DNA of 64,000 nt from positions 1,363,501 through 1,427,500 of the forward strand of contig NZ_JARRCW010000001.1 of the NCBI RefSeq assembly GCF_031501865.1, given 5' to 3'. The DNA is from Pseudovibrio sp. M1P-2-3. GTDB lineage: Bacteria > Pseudomonadota > Alphaproteobacteria > Rhizobiales > Stappiaceae. The translations under genes were made by a program, and so were the position numbers. Under the pieces are notes generated by a model. The model made no database searches and was not told the origin of the DNA. It saw nothing but the letters and a program-made list of their open reading frames with translations. Shown piece by piece: positions 7,614-16,941 of the stretch (position 1 is its first letter; the number at the start of each line of letters is the position of its first letter).

Positions 7614-10424
7614 CTAGCTGACCGTTGCTTTCTTGGAGTTTACAAGGGCAACAGCATCGTCAAAGGAAACTGTTTTTGGGTCCGTACCTTTTGGCAGGGA
7701 GATAAAGGTTTTATCCCATTTCAGGCGAATACCAAGGCGGCCGCTATCCCGCAGGCTCATGTGCCCGCCCTCCGGGTGATCCCCGAAGTCCTTAAGTGCT
7801 TCCTTGGAAGCACTCTTGGCTTTAGCGGATGATTTCTTGGCGGTGGCCTTTTTAGGAGCTGCCTTCTTCTTTCCGCCTTTGGAGGCTGCTTTCGCATTCA
7901 CCAGTTCAATGGCCTGCTCCAGTGTCACGGTTTCAGGCTCGTTTCCTTTGGGAAGCGTGGCATTGACTTTTTCCCACTTCACATAGGGGCCGTAACGTCC
8001 GGCGTAAACGCCAATTGCGCCGCCGTCCGGGTGGTCTCCCAGCTCTTTGAGAGGCTTGGCAGCAGCGCGTCTTCCGCCGCCTTTGGCCCTCTTTTCGGCC
8101 AACAGGGAAACTGCACGGTTGATGCCCACTGAAAAGACTTCTTCTGGATTTTCCAGATTGGCATAGGTGCCATCGTGAAGAACGAAAGGTCCATAGCGGC
8201 CAAGCCCTGCGGAAATGGGCTTCTGGTCTTCAGGGTGCAGGCCCACTTCGCGTGGCAGGGATAAAAGCTGTAGCGCTTTTTCAAAAGTCAGCTCGGATGC
8301 CTGCCAGCCACGGGGTAGGGAAGAACGCTTGGGCTTTGCTTCCTCGCCCAGTTGCACATAGGGACCAAAGCGACCAGTGCGCATAGAAACCTCAAGACCG
8401 GTTTCAGGGTCAACTCCTAGAACTTGCGGTCCATCACTTACTGCAGCAGCTTCACCTTCGCTGCCCGATGTGAGTTGACGGGTATAATCACAGTGCGGTG
8501 GGTCCTCATTCGGAATTTTACCGCTGTTCTTGTCTTTGTTGTAGTTGGAACAGCCAACAAAGGCACCGTAACGGCTCACTTTCAGGGAAAGGCGACCTGT
8601 TTCGCATTTAGGGCATTTGCGCGGGTCAGATCCGTCTTCCTTATCAGGGAATACATGAGCACGCAGAATATCGTTAAGAGCGTCAAGCACTTCCGTGTTG
8701 GAACGTTTGACGACTTCACTGCAAATTTCGTTGAATGGTTCCCAGAAAAGGCGCAAAACTTCCTTCCATTCCAGTTCACCCGCAGAAATTTTATCCAGCT
8801 GATCCTCAAGGGATGCGGTAAAGTCATACTCCACATAGCGATCAAAGAAGCCTTCGAGGAAAGCTGTCACCAAGCGGCCTTTGTCTTGCGGGATCAGGCG
8901 CTTTTTGTCCAGATCCACATACTCGCGGTCCCGCAGGGTCTGCAAAGTCGCCGCATAGGTGGAAGGTCGGCCAATTCCCAGCTCTTCCATCTTCTTAACC
9001 AGAGTTGCCTCGGTAAAGCGGGGAGGGGGCTCGGTGAAATGCTGATTGGCTTCAATGCCCTTGCGCCCCAGCTTATCGCCTTGACTCATGGCTGGAAGGC
9101 GTTTGCTCTCTTCGTCGTCCTCGTCATCCCTGCCTTCTTGGTAAAGAGCAAGGAAGCCATCGAAGCGTATGACAGAACCGGATGCACGAAGAGCCGCCTT
9201 ATCACCGCCGTTCAGGGCGTCAATGTCGATGGTGGTGCGCTCTAAAACCGCTGAGGCCATCTGGGAGGCAATGGTTCGTTTCCAGATCAGCTCATAAAGG
9301 CGGGCTTCATCAGGATCGAGGAACTTGGCCATATCTTTGGGATGGCGTGTCAAATCTGTCGGACGAATCGCCTCGTGCGCTTCTTGGGCGTTCTTGGCTT
9401 TGGAAGAATAAAAACGGGGTTTCTCTGGTACATATTCATCACCAAAGCGCTTGCCGATGACAGAGCGGCAGCTGTGAATGGCTTCTTGTGCAATCTGCAC
9501 CCCATCCGTACGCATATAGGTAATCAGGCCGGTTGTTTCACCGCCCAGATTGGCGCCTTCATAAAGCTTTTGCGCAATCTGCATGGTGCGTGCGGCGGCA
9601 AAGCCACATTTACGCGAGGCTTCCTGCTGCAAGGTAGACGTGGTGAACGGTGCGTACGGGTTACGCTTTTGCGGTTTGGATTCAACGCTTGCAACCGAGA
9701 AGGAGGCCACCTCCAGCATGGTTTTCAGCTTTAGGGCTTCCGCTTCCGAATTAATATCCAGACGGCCAAATTTCTTGCCATTGAAGGCTGTCAGTCGTGC
9801 CTGTACTCCCGCTTCCGACGGAGTGGTCAGGTTTGCAAGAATAGACCAGTATTCTTGAGAGATAAACTTTTCAATTTCGCCTTCCCGCTCGCACACAAGG
9901 CGCAGGGCAACCGATTGAACGCGGCCTGCGGAACGGGCCCCGGGCAATTTGCGCCACAAAACAGGTGAAAGGGTGAAACCAACCAGATAATCCAGGGCGC
10001 GGCGGGCAAGGTATGCATCCACCAGCGGCTCGTCCAGATCTCTTGGGTTTTTCATTGCTTCCAAAATCGAGCTTTTGGTAATGGCGTTGAAAACCACGCG
10101 CTCGATCTTTTTGTCTTTCAAGAGACGGCGCTTTTTCAAAACTTCCAGCACATGCCAAGAAATGGCTTCCCCTTCGCGGTCGGGGTCGGTTGCCAGAATC
10201 ACGCGGTCAGATTCTTTAACGGCGTTTGCGATGTCTGAAAGGCGCTTCTGGGACTTTGAATCTGTGGACCATGACATTTTAAAATCATCATCGGGTAACA
10301 CCGAACCATCTTTGGCGGGCAAATCGCGCACATGGCCGTATGAGGCCAGAACCTTATAGTCCTTGCCAAGGTATTTGTTGATGGTTTTGGCCTTCGCCGG
10401 TGATTCCACAATAACGATATTCAT
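7614..10424 (-). CDS. topA: DNA topoisomerase I
   Basis: A 936-residue type IA topoisomerase that relaxes negative supercoils. It starts MNIVIVESPAKAKTINKYLG (Toprim, with catalytic Glu) and contains DPDREGEA (Mg2+ aspartates) and the active-site Tyr in GLITYMRTDG. After the core come one Cys4-type zinc ribbon (CPKCETGRL..GCSNY..CDY) and three repeated C-terminal domains with GRYGPYV-like motifs, joined by a Lys/Ala-rich linker (KKKAAPKKATAKKSSAK). I chose the ATG at 10424 over an ATG 28 codons upstream because the family begins exactly at the Toprim strand. It is the first gene of the topA-rnr-DUF983-Nudix run. Confidence 0.97.
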   Translation of the reverse strand: MNIVIVESPAKAKTINKYLGKDYKVLASYGHVRDLPAKDGSVLPDDDFKMSWSTDSKSQKRLSDIANAVKESDRVILATDPDREGEAISWHVLEVLKKRRLLKDKKIERVVFNAITKSSILEAMKNPRDLDEPLVDAYLARRALDYLVGFTLSPVLWRKLPGARSAGRVQSVALRLVCEREGEIEKFISQEYWSILANLTTPSEAGVQARLTAFNGKKFGRLDINSEAEALKLKTMLEVASFSVASVESKPQKRNPYAPFTTSTLQQEASRKCGFAAARTMQIAQKLYEGANLGGETTGLITYMRTDGVQIAQEAIHSCRSVIGKRFGDEYVPEKPRFYSSKAKNAQEAHEAIRPTDLTRHPKDMAKFLDPDEARLYELIWKRTIASQMASAVLERTTIDIDALNGGDKAALRASGSVIRFDGFLALYQEGRDDEDDEESKRLPAMSQGDKLGRKGIEANQHFTEPPPRFTEATLVKKMEELGIGRPSTYAATLQTLRDREYVDLDKKRLIPQDKGRLVTAFLEGFFDRYVEYDFTASLEDQLDKISAGELEWKEVLRLFWEPFNEICSEVVKRSNTEVLDALNDILRAHVFPDKEDGSDPRKCPKCETGRLSLKVSRYGAFVGCSNYNKDKNSGKIPNEDPPHCDYTRQLTSGSEGEAAAVSDGPQVLGVDPETGLEVSMRTGRFGPYVQLGEEAKPKRSSLPRGWQASELTFEKALQLLSLPREVGLHPEDQKPISAGLGRYGPFVLHDGTYANLENPEEVFSVGINRAVSLLAEKRAKGGGRRAAAKPLKELGDHPDGGAIGVYAGRYGPYVKWEKVNATLPKGNEPETVTLEQAIELVNAKAASKGGKKKAAPKKATAKKSSAKAKSASKEALKDFGDHPEGGHMSLRDSGRLGIRLKWDKTFISLPKGTDPKTVSFDDAVALVNSKKATVS

Positions 10425-10713
10425 CGATACCCAAACTCTCGCGAGCAACTGTCTTTGAAATTTCAAGTTCACAAACTGTGAACTCATGAGTCGATCCTTG
10501 AACATCAAGGATCACGTTGCGGCTGTCAAATGGCCTTTTCACAGGCGCAGGTCAAGAGAGGAAAATGAATTCCTGAAAAATGAAACCATTGAATTCTCAA
10601 AATCCCTAGCAATTTTGCAACCTAAACAAATGGAGGAGTCCTCTACGCATTAAGTTGAATGGAAATTACTCTGTATTTTTACGAAAAGGTATTTTTTACG
10701 AAGGGTTAATCGG

Positions 10714-10908
10714 ATGAAACATACCACACCCCAAGAGCTTGAGAGTGACATGGAACGCAAGGCTTTTGCTGAATATTGCGGAGAAATGTGTCATGAATTG
10801 GCACAAATGGCCGACGAGAATAACTTTCCCTTTCTCTCCTATATGTTAGAGATCACGGAAAAAGAAACCGAGAACATCTGCTCTCGACCCCCTAAAATTG
10901 ATCATTAA
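10714..10908 (+). CDS. Small hypothetical protein, 64 residues
   Basis: A short acidic protein (MKHTTPQELESDMERKAFAEY...) preceded by GAAGGG 9 bases before the ATG. It is rich in Glu and Met and appears wholly helical, with two Cys in CGEMCHELAQMA. I do not recognise a family. The free-standing position between divergent topA and convergent dprA, a plausible ribosome-binding site and a possible terminator after it support a real gene; it could be a small regulatory protein, but nothing shows this directly. Confidence 0.55.
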   Translation: MKHTTPQELESDMERKAFAEYCGEMCHELAQMADENNFPFLSYMLEITEKETENICSRPPKIDH

Positions 10909-10940
10909 ATTAATTAGTATGACATTTCCCCATTAGGGTA

Positions 10941-10966
10941 AACCTGCAATTCCACTAGGTTTTTTC
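10941..10966 (+). terminator. Possible weak intrinsic terminator
   Basis: AACCT (10941) and AGGTT (10957) can pair across 11 bases and are followed by TTTTT. The stem is short. It would end the 64-residue gene and lies before the dprA 3' end. Confidence 0.35.
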
Positions 10967-10987
10967 GGGTTTCCCTTTTCTGGGGAT

Positions 10988-12148
10988 TTAATGAAGAAGC
11001 GAGACCTGATTGCCGCGGTGGCGTTCAAGTCGCCCGGCAAGTTCAAATTCAAGAAGAATAAACTGCAGATTTTTCAATGGGATCTGTGTAAAACGATGAA
11101 GTTCGTCCAGCTCGCAAGGGGTCTGGTTCAAAGCTTGAAGAACACGTATCCGGTCATTTTCGCAGGGAGACTGTATGCTCGGGCCAGTCTCATTTGACGG
11201 GGTAAGGTGAAAACCGGGTTGCTCTGGATCCAGATCTTCACGAAGGGGCAACTGGGGGCTGGTCAACGGACCAAGCGTTTTTAATATGTCCTCGGTTTCT
11301 GTAACCAGCATGGCCCCTTGCTGAATCAGCCTGTTTGCACCTGCTGAACGGGGATCAAGAGGCGAGCCCGGCACGGCGAACACTTCCCGGTTTTGTTCAA
11401 GCGCGAAGCGCACAGTGTGTAAACTTCCAGACTTTAACGCGGCCTCTACCACAATGACGCCCAAAGAGATGCCAGAGATCAAGCGGTTGCGTCTTGGAAA
11501 GTCTCCCGCTCTTGGTTTGCGGTGGAGAGGCATTTCAGTCAAGGCGCAGCCATTGTTTGCCAGCATATCCTCATAGAGGCCTTTGTTCTCAAGGGGGTAG
11601 ATGACATCTATTCCACCTGCGAAAACACCAATTGTGCCGGAATGAAGACTGGCTTGATGAGCTGCTCTATCAATTCCCCGTGCCAGACCGGAGACGATTG
11701 AATACCCTTCCTCACACAGTTCACCCGCGAGCTTTCGCGCGATTTTTTGCCCAGATAAAGAGCAGTTGCGAGCTCCAATAATAGCAATTGTCTTTTGCTC
11801 GTGGGTGACAGGGGCGCCATGAATAGTCAAAAGAGGCGGGGGGGAGTCTATGTGTATTAAGTGGGGCGGATAGTCAGCCTCTCCCATGGCCACCAGCCGG
11901 GCACCGCCAGCCTCAACCCTGTCGAGCTCTTCCTCGGCCTTTTGCTGCGGATAGGGGACATAGGATTTACGTCCCCCACGCGCGCAAACTTCAGGAAGGG
12001 CATCAAGGGCATGTCTGGCCGAGCCGTAATGGTTCAGGAGTTCGCGAAATGTCCTTGGGCCAACATTTTCACAGCGGATAAGTTGAAGCCACGCAAGTTT
12101 CTGGACCCTTGAAAGCTGGTGTCCTTTGCTTCGCGTGGCTTGGGTCAT
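10988..12148 (-). CDS. dprA: DNA processing protein DprA
   Basis: A 386-residue DprA/Smf protein that loads RecA onto incoming single-stranded DNA in transformation. An N-terminal SAM-like segment (LAWLQLIRCENVGPRTFRELL) is followed by the Rossmann core with IIGARNCSLSGQKIARKLA, SGLARGIDRAAHQASL and FAVPGSPLDPRSAGANRLIQQGA, the family signatures, and a C-terminal winged-helix (about 320-386). Its ATG overlaps the plsY stop codon by one base (TGATG), indicating translational coupling in the pyrB-pyrC'-plsY-dprA operon. No other competence genes are in view. Confidence 0.95.
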   Translation of the reverse strand: MTQATRSKGHQLSRVQKLAWLQLIRCENVGPRTFRELLNHYGSARHALDALPEVCARGGRKSYVPYPQQKAEEELDRVEAGGARLVAMGEADYPPHLIHIDSPPPLLTIHGAPVTHEQKTIAIIGARNCSLSGQKIARKLAGELCEEGYSIVSGLARGIDRAAHQASLHSGTIGVFAGGIDVIYPLENKGLYEDMLANNGCALTEMPLHRKPRAGDFPRRNRLISGISLGVIVVEAALKSGSLHTVRFALEQNREVFAVPGSPLDPRSAGANRLIQQGAMLVTETEDILKTLGPLTSPQLPLREDLDPEQPGFHLTPSNETGPSIQSPCENDRIRVLQALNQTPCELDELHRFTQIPLKNLQFILLEFELAGRLERHRGNQVSLLH

Positions 12149-12765
12149 CAGCTCTTGTTCCCGATTTTACTTTCTGTTCCCTTAAGAAGTCTGCTGATAT
12201 TTTCATGGTGCTTGACCCACAAAATGATGCTCATAAGCCCCATGGCCTGTCCTATCTGGGGGAGGCCAACGGCCCACAATACCAATGGTATGACCAGCGA
12301 GGTCACCAAGGCAGATAGGGAAGAGTATTTTGTGAGAAAAGCCACTAAAGCCCAAAGTACTATGAAAACCAGTCCGGCAGGCCAGTAAAACCCGAAAAGG
12401 ACACCCAGATAGGTTGCCACACCCTTGCCGCCCTTAAACTTGAGCCAAACAGGGAAAAGGTGGCCGATGAATGCGCCAAAACCGGCAATAACTGCCATAT
12501 CTATGCCCACATAGGCATAGGTAAGCACGACAGCAAAAGTGCCCTTGAGTGCGTCGCCAAGCAATGTGAGCGCAGCAAGGCTTTTCTTGCCTGTACGCAG
12601 CACATTGGTGGTACCAATATTTCCAGAGCCGATAGAGCGAATATCGCCCTGACCGGCTACCTTGGTAATCAGGAGACCGAACGGAATTGAACCCAGCGCG
12701 TAGCCAAAGGCCAGTGCCAGTAGATAGTAGGGCAGGTCATAGGACCAGCTGATGGGGTCCGGCAC
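12148..12765 (-). CDS. plsY: Glycerol-3-phosphate acyltransferase PlsY
   Basis: A 205-residue inner-membrane enzyme that transfers an acyl group from acyl-phosphate to glycerol-3-phosphate, the first step in phospholipid synthesis. Five or so hydrophobic segments surround the motifs [24 protein letters not shown] and [14 protein letters not shown], which are diagnostic. It follows pyrC' by 21 bases and overlaps dprA by one base; linkage of plsY with pyrC and dprA is common in alphaproteobacteria. Length and motif content are normal. Confidence 0.95.
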   Translation of the reverse strand: MPDPISWSYDLPYYLLALAFGYALGSIPFGLLITKVAGQGDIRSIGSGNIGTTNVLRTGKKSLAALTLLGDALKGTFAVVLTYAYVGIDMAVIAGFGAFIGHLFPVWLKFKGGKGVATYLGVLFGFYWPAGLVFIVLWALVAFLTKYSSLSALVTSLVIPLVLWAVGLPQIGQAMGLMSIILWVKHHENISRLLKGTESKIGNKS

Positions 12766-12786
12766 GTTTTATCTCCAATTTATTTA

Positions 12787-14091
12787 TTAGGCCGCCAAAT
12801 TATAAAGAATGCGCCCTGCAACCAGTGTTGTCAAAACCCGCCCTGTTAAAACTTCATTCTCGAACGAGCTGTTCTTTGAACGGGAGCGAATCTTTTCTTC
12901 CTCAACAATCCACGGTCTATCCGGATCGAAGACGATAATGTCGGCAGGTGCACCCTTTGCCAATCGACCGCTGGAAAGTCCCAGACGGTCCGCCGGATTG
13001 CAGGTCATTGTTGCCAAAAGCTGCATAATGGAAAGATCTCCATTGTGCACCAGTCGCAGGCCCGCACCCAACATTGTTTCCAGTCCTAACGCACCATCGG
13101 CAGATTCTGCAAAAGGATGTCTCTTTGTTTCCACATCCTGTGGGTTGTGATCGGACATAATAACGTCAATTGTGCCGTTTGCGACCGCTTCCACCATTGC
13201 CAGCCGGTCTTCCTCGCCACGCAGTGGAGGTGACATTTTATGGAAGGTCTTATAGGGACCAATGTCGTTTTCATTAAGTGTCAGGTGGTTGATGGAGATA
13301 CCGGCAGTAACATTCAGCCCTTCTTGCTTGGCATTTTGGATTGCCCTTGCACTTTGCGGGCAGGAAATTATGCGAGCGTGATACTTGCCCTGCGACATGG
13401 CAACGAGGCGCATATCCCGTTCGATAGCAATGAACTCCGCCTCGCGGGGTATCCCTCCAAGCCCGAGCCATGTGGCCCTTAGTCCCGAGTTCATCACACC
13501 CGATCCGGCAAGGTCCTTGTCCTGCGCCTGATGTACCACAAGGGCGTTGAAGTCTTTTGCGTAGGTAAGTAAGCGCAGCAGAACGGAAGAATCACTCACC
13601 GGATGGGTGCCGTTGGTGAAAGCGATAGCACCGGCTTCTTGAAGAAGGCCGATCTCACTCATGTCTTTCCCTTTTAAGCCCTTGGTCAGGGCTGCCATGG
13701 GCAGAACGTGGACTATGGCCGTATCGCGGGCACGCCTTAGTACAAAATCCACAAGAGACGGATCGTCGATCACTGGTGCCGTGTCAGGGTCAATAACCAT
13801 GGTGGTGACCCCGCCCGCAGCAGCAGCTTGGCTGGCACTTTCCAGCGTTTCACGGTGCTCTTCACCGGGCTCGCCAACGCTTACACCCATATCAATCAGG
13901 CCCGGAGCGGCAATCGCACCGTTACAGTCAATTGTCACAGCTCCTTCCGGAGCGCCTTGGTTATGTGCCTCACGACCTGCAGCAACGATTTTGCCTTCCG
14001 ATAGAATAATCGAACCGATTGTGTCCAGTTTGGAGGCAGGGTCAATGACGCGGGCGTTTTTTAAAACCAGCGGGTTTGAGTTCTCAATCAT
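12787..14091 (-). CDS. pyrC: Dihydroorotase-like protein lacking the catalytic HxH (PyrC')
   Basis: A 434-residue amidohydrolase-fold protein beginning MIENSNPLVLKNARVID. Where active dihydroorotases have the zinc-binding DxHxH motif, this one reads GLIDMGVSVGEPGEEHRE, with Gly and Ser in place of both histidines. Later motifs (INHLTLNENDIG, MSDHNPQDVETKRHPF, GLETML) are kept. Such inactive PyrC' proteins occur next to pyrB in several proteobacteria and serve as structural partners of aspartate carbamoyltransferase; a separate active PyrC would then be encoded elsewhere. I chose the ATG at 14091, which follows an AGGACAGG ribosome-binding site and starts 10 bases after pyrB, over one 22 codons upstream inside pyrB. 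Confidence 0.9.
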   Translation of the reverse strand: MIENSNPLVLKNARVIDPASKLDTIGSIILSEGKIVAAGREAHNQGAPEGAVTIDCNGAIAAPGLIDMGVSVGEPGEEHRETLESASQAAAAGGVTTMVIDPDTAPVIDDPSLVDFVLRRARDTAIVHVLPMAALTKGLKGKDMSEIGLLQEAGAIAFTNGTHPVSDSSVLLRLLTYAKDFNALVVHQAQDKDLAGSGVMNSGLRATWLGLGGIPREAEFIAIERDMRLVAMSQGKYHARIISCPQSARAIQNAKQEGLNVTAGISINHLTLNENDIGPYKTFHKMSPPLRGEEDRLAMVEAVANGTIDVIMSDHNPQDVETKRHPFAESADGALGLETMLGAGLRLVHNGDLSIMQLLATMTCNPADRLGLSSGRLAKGAPADIIVFDPDRPWIVEEEKIRSRSKNSSFENEVLTGRVLTTLVAGRILYNLAA

Positions 14092-14101
14092 TGCCTGTCC
14101 T

Positions 14102-15058
14102 TCAATTGTTGGGCATGTGGGCCGCAAGGGCTTCCAGAACCGCCATACGAATTGCAACGCCCATTTCCACTTGCTCGCGAATAAGCGACTGGGGGCCGTC
14201 TGCTATTTCGGCGGCAATCTCTACGCCGCGGTTCATGGGGCCAGGGTGCATGACGAGCGCATCCTTATTGGCATAGCTCAACTTTTCCGCATCCAGTCCA
14301 TGGTAGCGGAAGTACTCGCGAGTGGAGGGAACAAAGGCGCCGCTCATGCGTTCACGTTGCAGGCGCAACATCATGACAATATCGCAGCCCTTGAGCCCTT
14401 CACGCATATCTGTGAAGACTTCCACCCCCATATTGTGAATGCCAGAGGGCATCAGGGTTGAGGGGGTAATCACACGAATGCGGGCACCCAGTTTACTCAA
14501 GAGAATCATGTTGGAACGGGCAACGCGCGAATGGCGGATGTCGCCGCAAATTGCCACGGTCAAACCGCCAATATCGCCGCGGTGACGGCGGATGGTGAGG
14601 GCATCCAGCAAGGCCTGTGTGGGATGCTCGTGAGCTCCATCACCGGCATTTACCACCGAACAGCCCACTTTACGGGCAAGAAGGTGGACAGCGCCTGCTG
14701 CGTGGTGGCGAACCACCAGCAAGTCGGGCCGCATTGCGTGAAGCGTTGCTGCCGTATCTATGAGAGTTTCCCCCTTCTTGACCGAAGAGGTTGAAACGGA
14801 CATGTTCATCACATCCGCGCCCAATCGTTTGCCTGCTAGCTCGAACGATGCCTGGGTGCGGGTGGATGCCTCGAAGAAGAGGTTTATTTGCGTCCGGCCA
14901 CGCAAAACAGCCTTCTGTTTTTCTACTTGACGCGAAACGCTGACAGCTTCTTCGCCAAGATCTAACAAATAAAGGATATCTTGCGGCTCCAGCTTCTCTA
15001 TTCCAAGAAGGTGCCGGTGTGGGAAGGGTTGGATTCGATGCGGTGTTTGTTGGGTCAT
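14102..15058 (-). CDS. pyrB: Aspartate carbamoyltransferase catalytic subunit
   Basis: A 318-residue enzyme condensing carbamoyl phosphate with aspartate, the committed step of pyrimidine synthesis. The carbamoyl-phosphate site [19 protein letters not shown], the KKGET loop, [12 protein letters not shown] and [13 protein letters not shown] are all visible. It is the first gene of pyrB-pyrC'-plsY-dprA. No pyrI-like regulatory gene is adjacent, consistent with the dodecameric PyrB6-PyrC'6 type. Its promoter must lie in 15059-15210, shared with the divergent AidB-like gene. Confidence 0.96.
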   Translation of the reverse strand: MTQQTPHRIQPFPHRHLLGIEKLEPQDILYLLDLGEEAVSVSRQVEKQKAVLRGRTQINLFFEASTRTQASFELAGKRLGADVMNMSVSTSSVKKGETLIDTAATLHAMRPDLLVVRHHAAGAVHLLARKVGCSVVNAGDGAHEHPTQALLDALTIRRHRGDIGGLTVAICGDIRHSRVARSNMILLSKLGARIRVITPSTLMPSGIHNMGVEVFTDMREGLKGCDIVMMLRLQRERMSGAFVPSTREYFRYHGLDAEKLSYANKDALVMHPGPMNRGVEIAAEIADGPQSLIREQVEMGVAIRMAVLEALAAHMPNN

Positions 15059-15210
15059 CGAAGATATCCAAATAGGTGATTTTTAAAGGATCGTAAAGGA
15101 AAAAATAGAAGTAACAGGTCCCTTTACATGTTCGGGTTGTGTTTGCCGTCATTCTTGAAGACACTGCCTTCGCAGATGTCGGGTATGAGAGATAGGCAAA
15201 GGGAGTATTT

Positions 15211-16842
15211 ATGACAGACCCCGTGCAAAACCAGTCTCCACCCTTTGCGGGCTATAATTTGGCGTCCCATGATCGTCAGCTCTGCTCTATAAGAGCTTTG
15301 TACGGGCTGGAAAATACGCCGGATGGATCTTTCTTTCAGTATGGTAAACGTTGCGGGGCCGCGGAAAGCCTTGCTTTAGGCCGCTTGGCCAATGAGAATA
15401 AACCGCAGCTCAAAACCCACGATCCCTATGGACGACGCTTGGACCAAGTCGAGTTCCACCCCTCCTATCATGCGCTCATGCGCCGGTCCTTTGATGTGGG
15501 CCTCCATTGTGCCTCTGTGGAGGCTATGGACCCTGCTGCCGGTCATGTCCATCTCGAGCGGGCCTGCCTCTTTTACATGATGACGCAAGTTGAAGCGGGT
15601 CACCTTTGCCCGATAACAATGACAAATGCCGCAGGCTTTTCCTTGGCAGATTCGGAGACACTGGGGGCTGAATGGCTGCCTCGAATCAAATCAAGAAAGT
15701 ATGATCAGCGGTTTTTGCCGGTTAACGCCAAGCAAGGCGTTACAATTGGCATGGGCATGACCGAGAAACAAGGCGGCACGGACCTTCGGCGGGTCATCAC
15801 CACAGCCGAAATAACCAGTGAGGACTATTACCTTTTAAATGGTCACAAATGGTTTTTCTCCGCTCCCATGTGCGATGCATTTTTGGTATTGGCCCGCCGT
15901 CCGGCAGGGCCAACCTGTTTTCTGGTTCCGCGTTTGCTTGAAACTGGCGAGGTGAACAACCTCAATCTGATGAGATTGAAAAACAAGCTGGGAAACCACT
16001 CCAATGCCTCGAGTGAAGTAGAGTTCGTGGATGCTGCCGGTTGGCTGCTGGGGGAAGAAGGCAAGGGCATCCAGAGAATTTTGAAAATGGTGACGCCAAC
16101 GCGAATTGATTGCGCTTTGGCGTCGGCAGCTCTCATGCGGGCCTCCCTCATGCGGGCAGTCCATCACACGCGTTATCGCAGTGTTTTCGGGCAGCATCTT
16201 ATCGAGCAGCCGTTAATGCAGAGGGTTCTGGCGGATATGGCGCTGGATGTGGCTGCTGCTACCGCTTTGGCCATGCGCCTTGCCTATGCTCTGCAGCTTT
16301 GCAATGAGGATGAAAGCGAGGCGGCGTTCCTACGTATTATGACGCCTGCGGCCAAGTACTGGATTTGCAAAGTGGCTGGGGCTGTTACAGGCGAGGCGAT
16401 GGAATGCCTTGGTGGCAACGGTTATGTTGAAGATTTTGATCAGGCCCGCATTTACCGCGAGTCTCCGGTGAATGCTATCTGGGAAGGCTCCGGCAATGTG
16501 ATGGCACTGGATGTTCTTCGTGTTCTGAACAAGAATCCCGATGTATTTGAGAGTTTCTGCAATCTCTTGAAGGCAGCGCTGGGCCCTTCAGGGGAGGTCT
16601 CCATCGATGTTCTAAAGTCTGCAGCGGAGAGTGCGCAGCAAGATCCTGGTAATGCGCGCATATTGACTGAGCAACTGGCAATAACAGGCGCGGCGGCCGC
16701 CTTAAAGCAGTCTGTACCCGCAGAAATCTCGGATGCATTCATGGAGACCCGGTTGGCAGGCCAATGGCGTTCCACCTATGGTATGCTGGAGCAACGTTAC
16801 AATGCTAAGGACATTATTGACTGGCTCTATCCTCCACTTTAG
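15211..16842 (+). CDS. AidB-like acyl-CoA dehydrogenase family flavoprotein
   Basis: A 543-residue member of the acyl-CoA dehydrogenase superfamily of the AidB type. Visible are the N-terminal AidB segment (YNLASHDRQL), the FAD-binding middle (GMGMTEKQGGTDLRRVITTA and NGHKWFFSAPMCDAFLVLARR) and the C-terminal helical part with AMECLGGNGYVED and ARIYRESPVNAIWEGSGNVMALD. AidB limits alkylation damage in E. coli, though its exact activity is unresolved. A GGGAGTATTT site precedes the ATG. It is divergent from pyrB and followed 99 bases later by an SDR gene with its own ribosome-binding site. Confidence 0.9.
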   Translation: MTDPVQNQSPPFAGYNLASHDRQLCSIRALYGLENTPDGSFFQYGKRCGAAESLALGRLANENKPQLKTHDPYGRRLDQVEFHPSYHALMRRSFDVGLHCASVEAMDPAAGHVHLERACLFYMMTQVEAGHLCPITMTNAAGFSLADSETLGAEWLPRIKSRKYDQRFLPVNAKQGVTIGMGMTEKQGGTDLRRVITTAEITSEDYYLLNGHKWFFSAPMCDAFLVLARRPAGPTCFLVPRLLETGEVNNLNLMRLKNKLGNHSNASSEVEFVDAAGWLLGEEGKGIQRILKMVTPTRIDCALASAALMRASLMRAVHHTRYRSVFGQHLIEQPLMQRVLADMALDVAAATALAMRLAYALQLCNEDESEAAFLRIMTPAAKYWICKVAGAVTGEAMECLGGNGYVEDFDQARIYRESPVNAIWEGSGNVMALDVLRVLNKNPDVFESFCNLLKAALGPSGEVSIDVLKSAAESAQQDPGNARILTEQLAITGAAAALKQSVPAEISDAFMETRLAGQWRSTYGMLEQRYNAKDIIDWLYPPL

Positions 16843-16941
16843 GGCTGTCTGACAGGCAAGAATTATATTCAAGGTAACTTCCTCCCACGAGTTTGCCCTG
16901 AAATATGCAGTGAGACAGGAGGGGCCAAAAGGAGGGCGGGT

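Noticed and set aside
8424..9245. 273-codon plus-strand frame inside topA
   Set aside because: Antisense to the conserved topoisomerase sequence; arises from codon bias.
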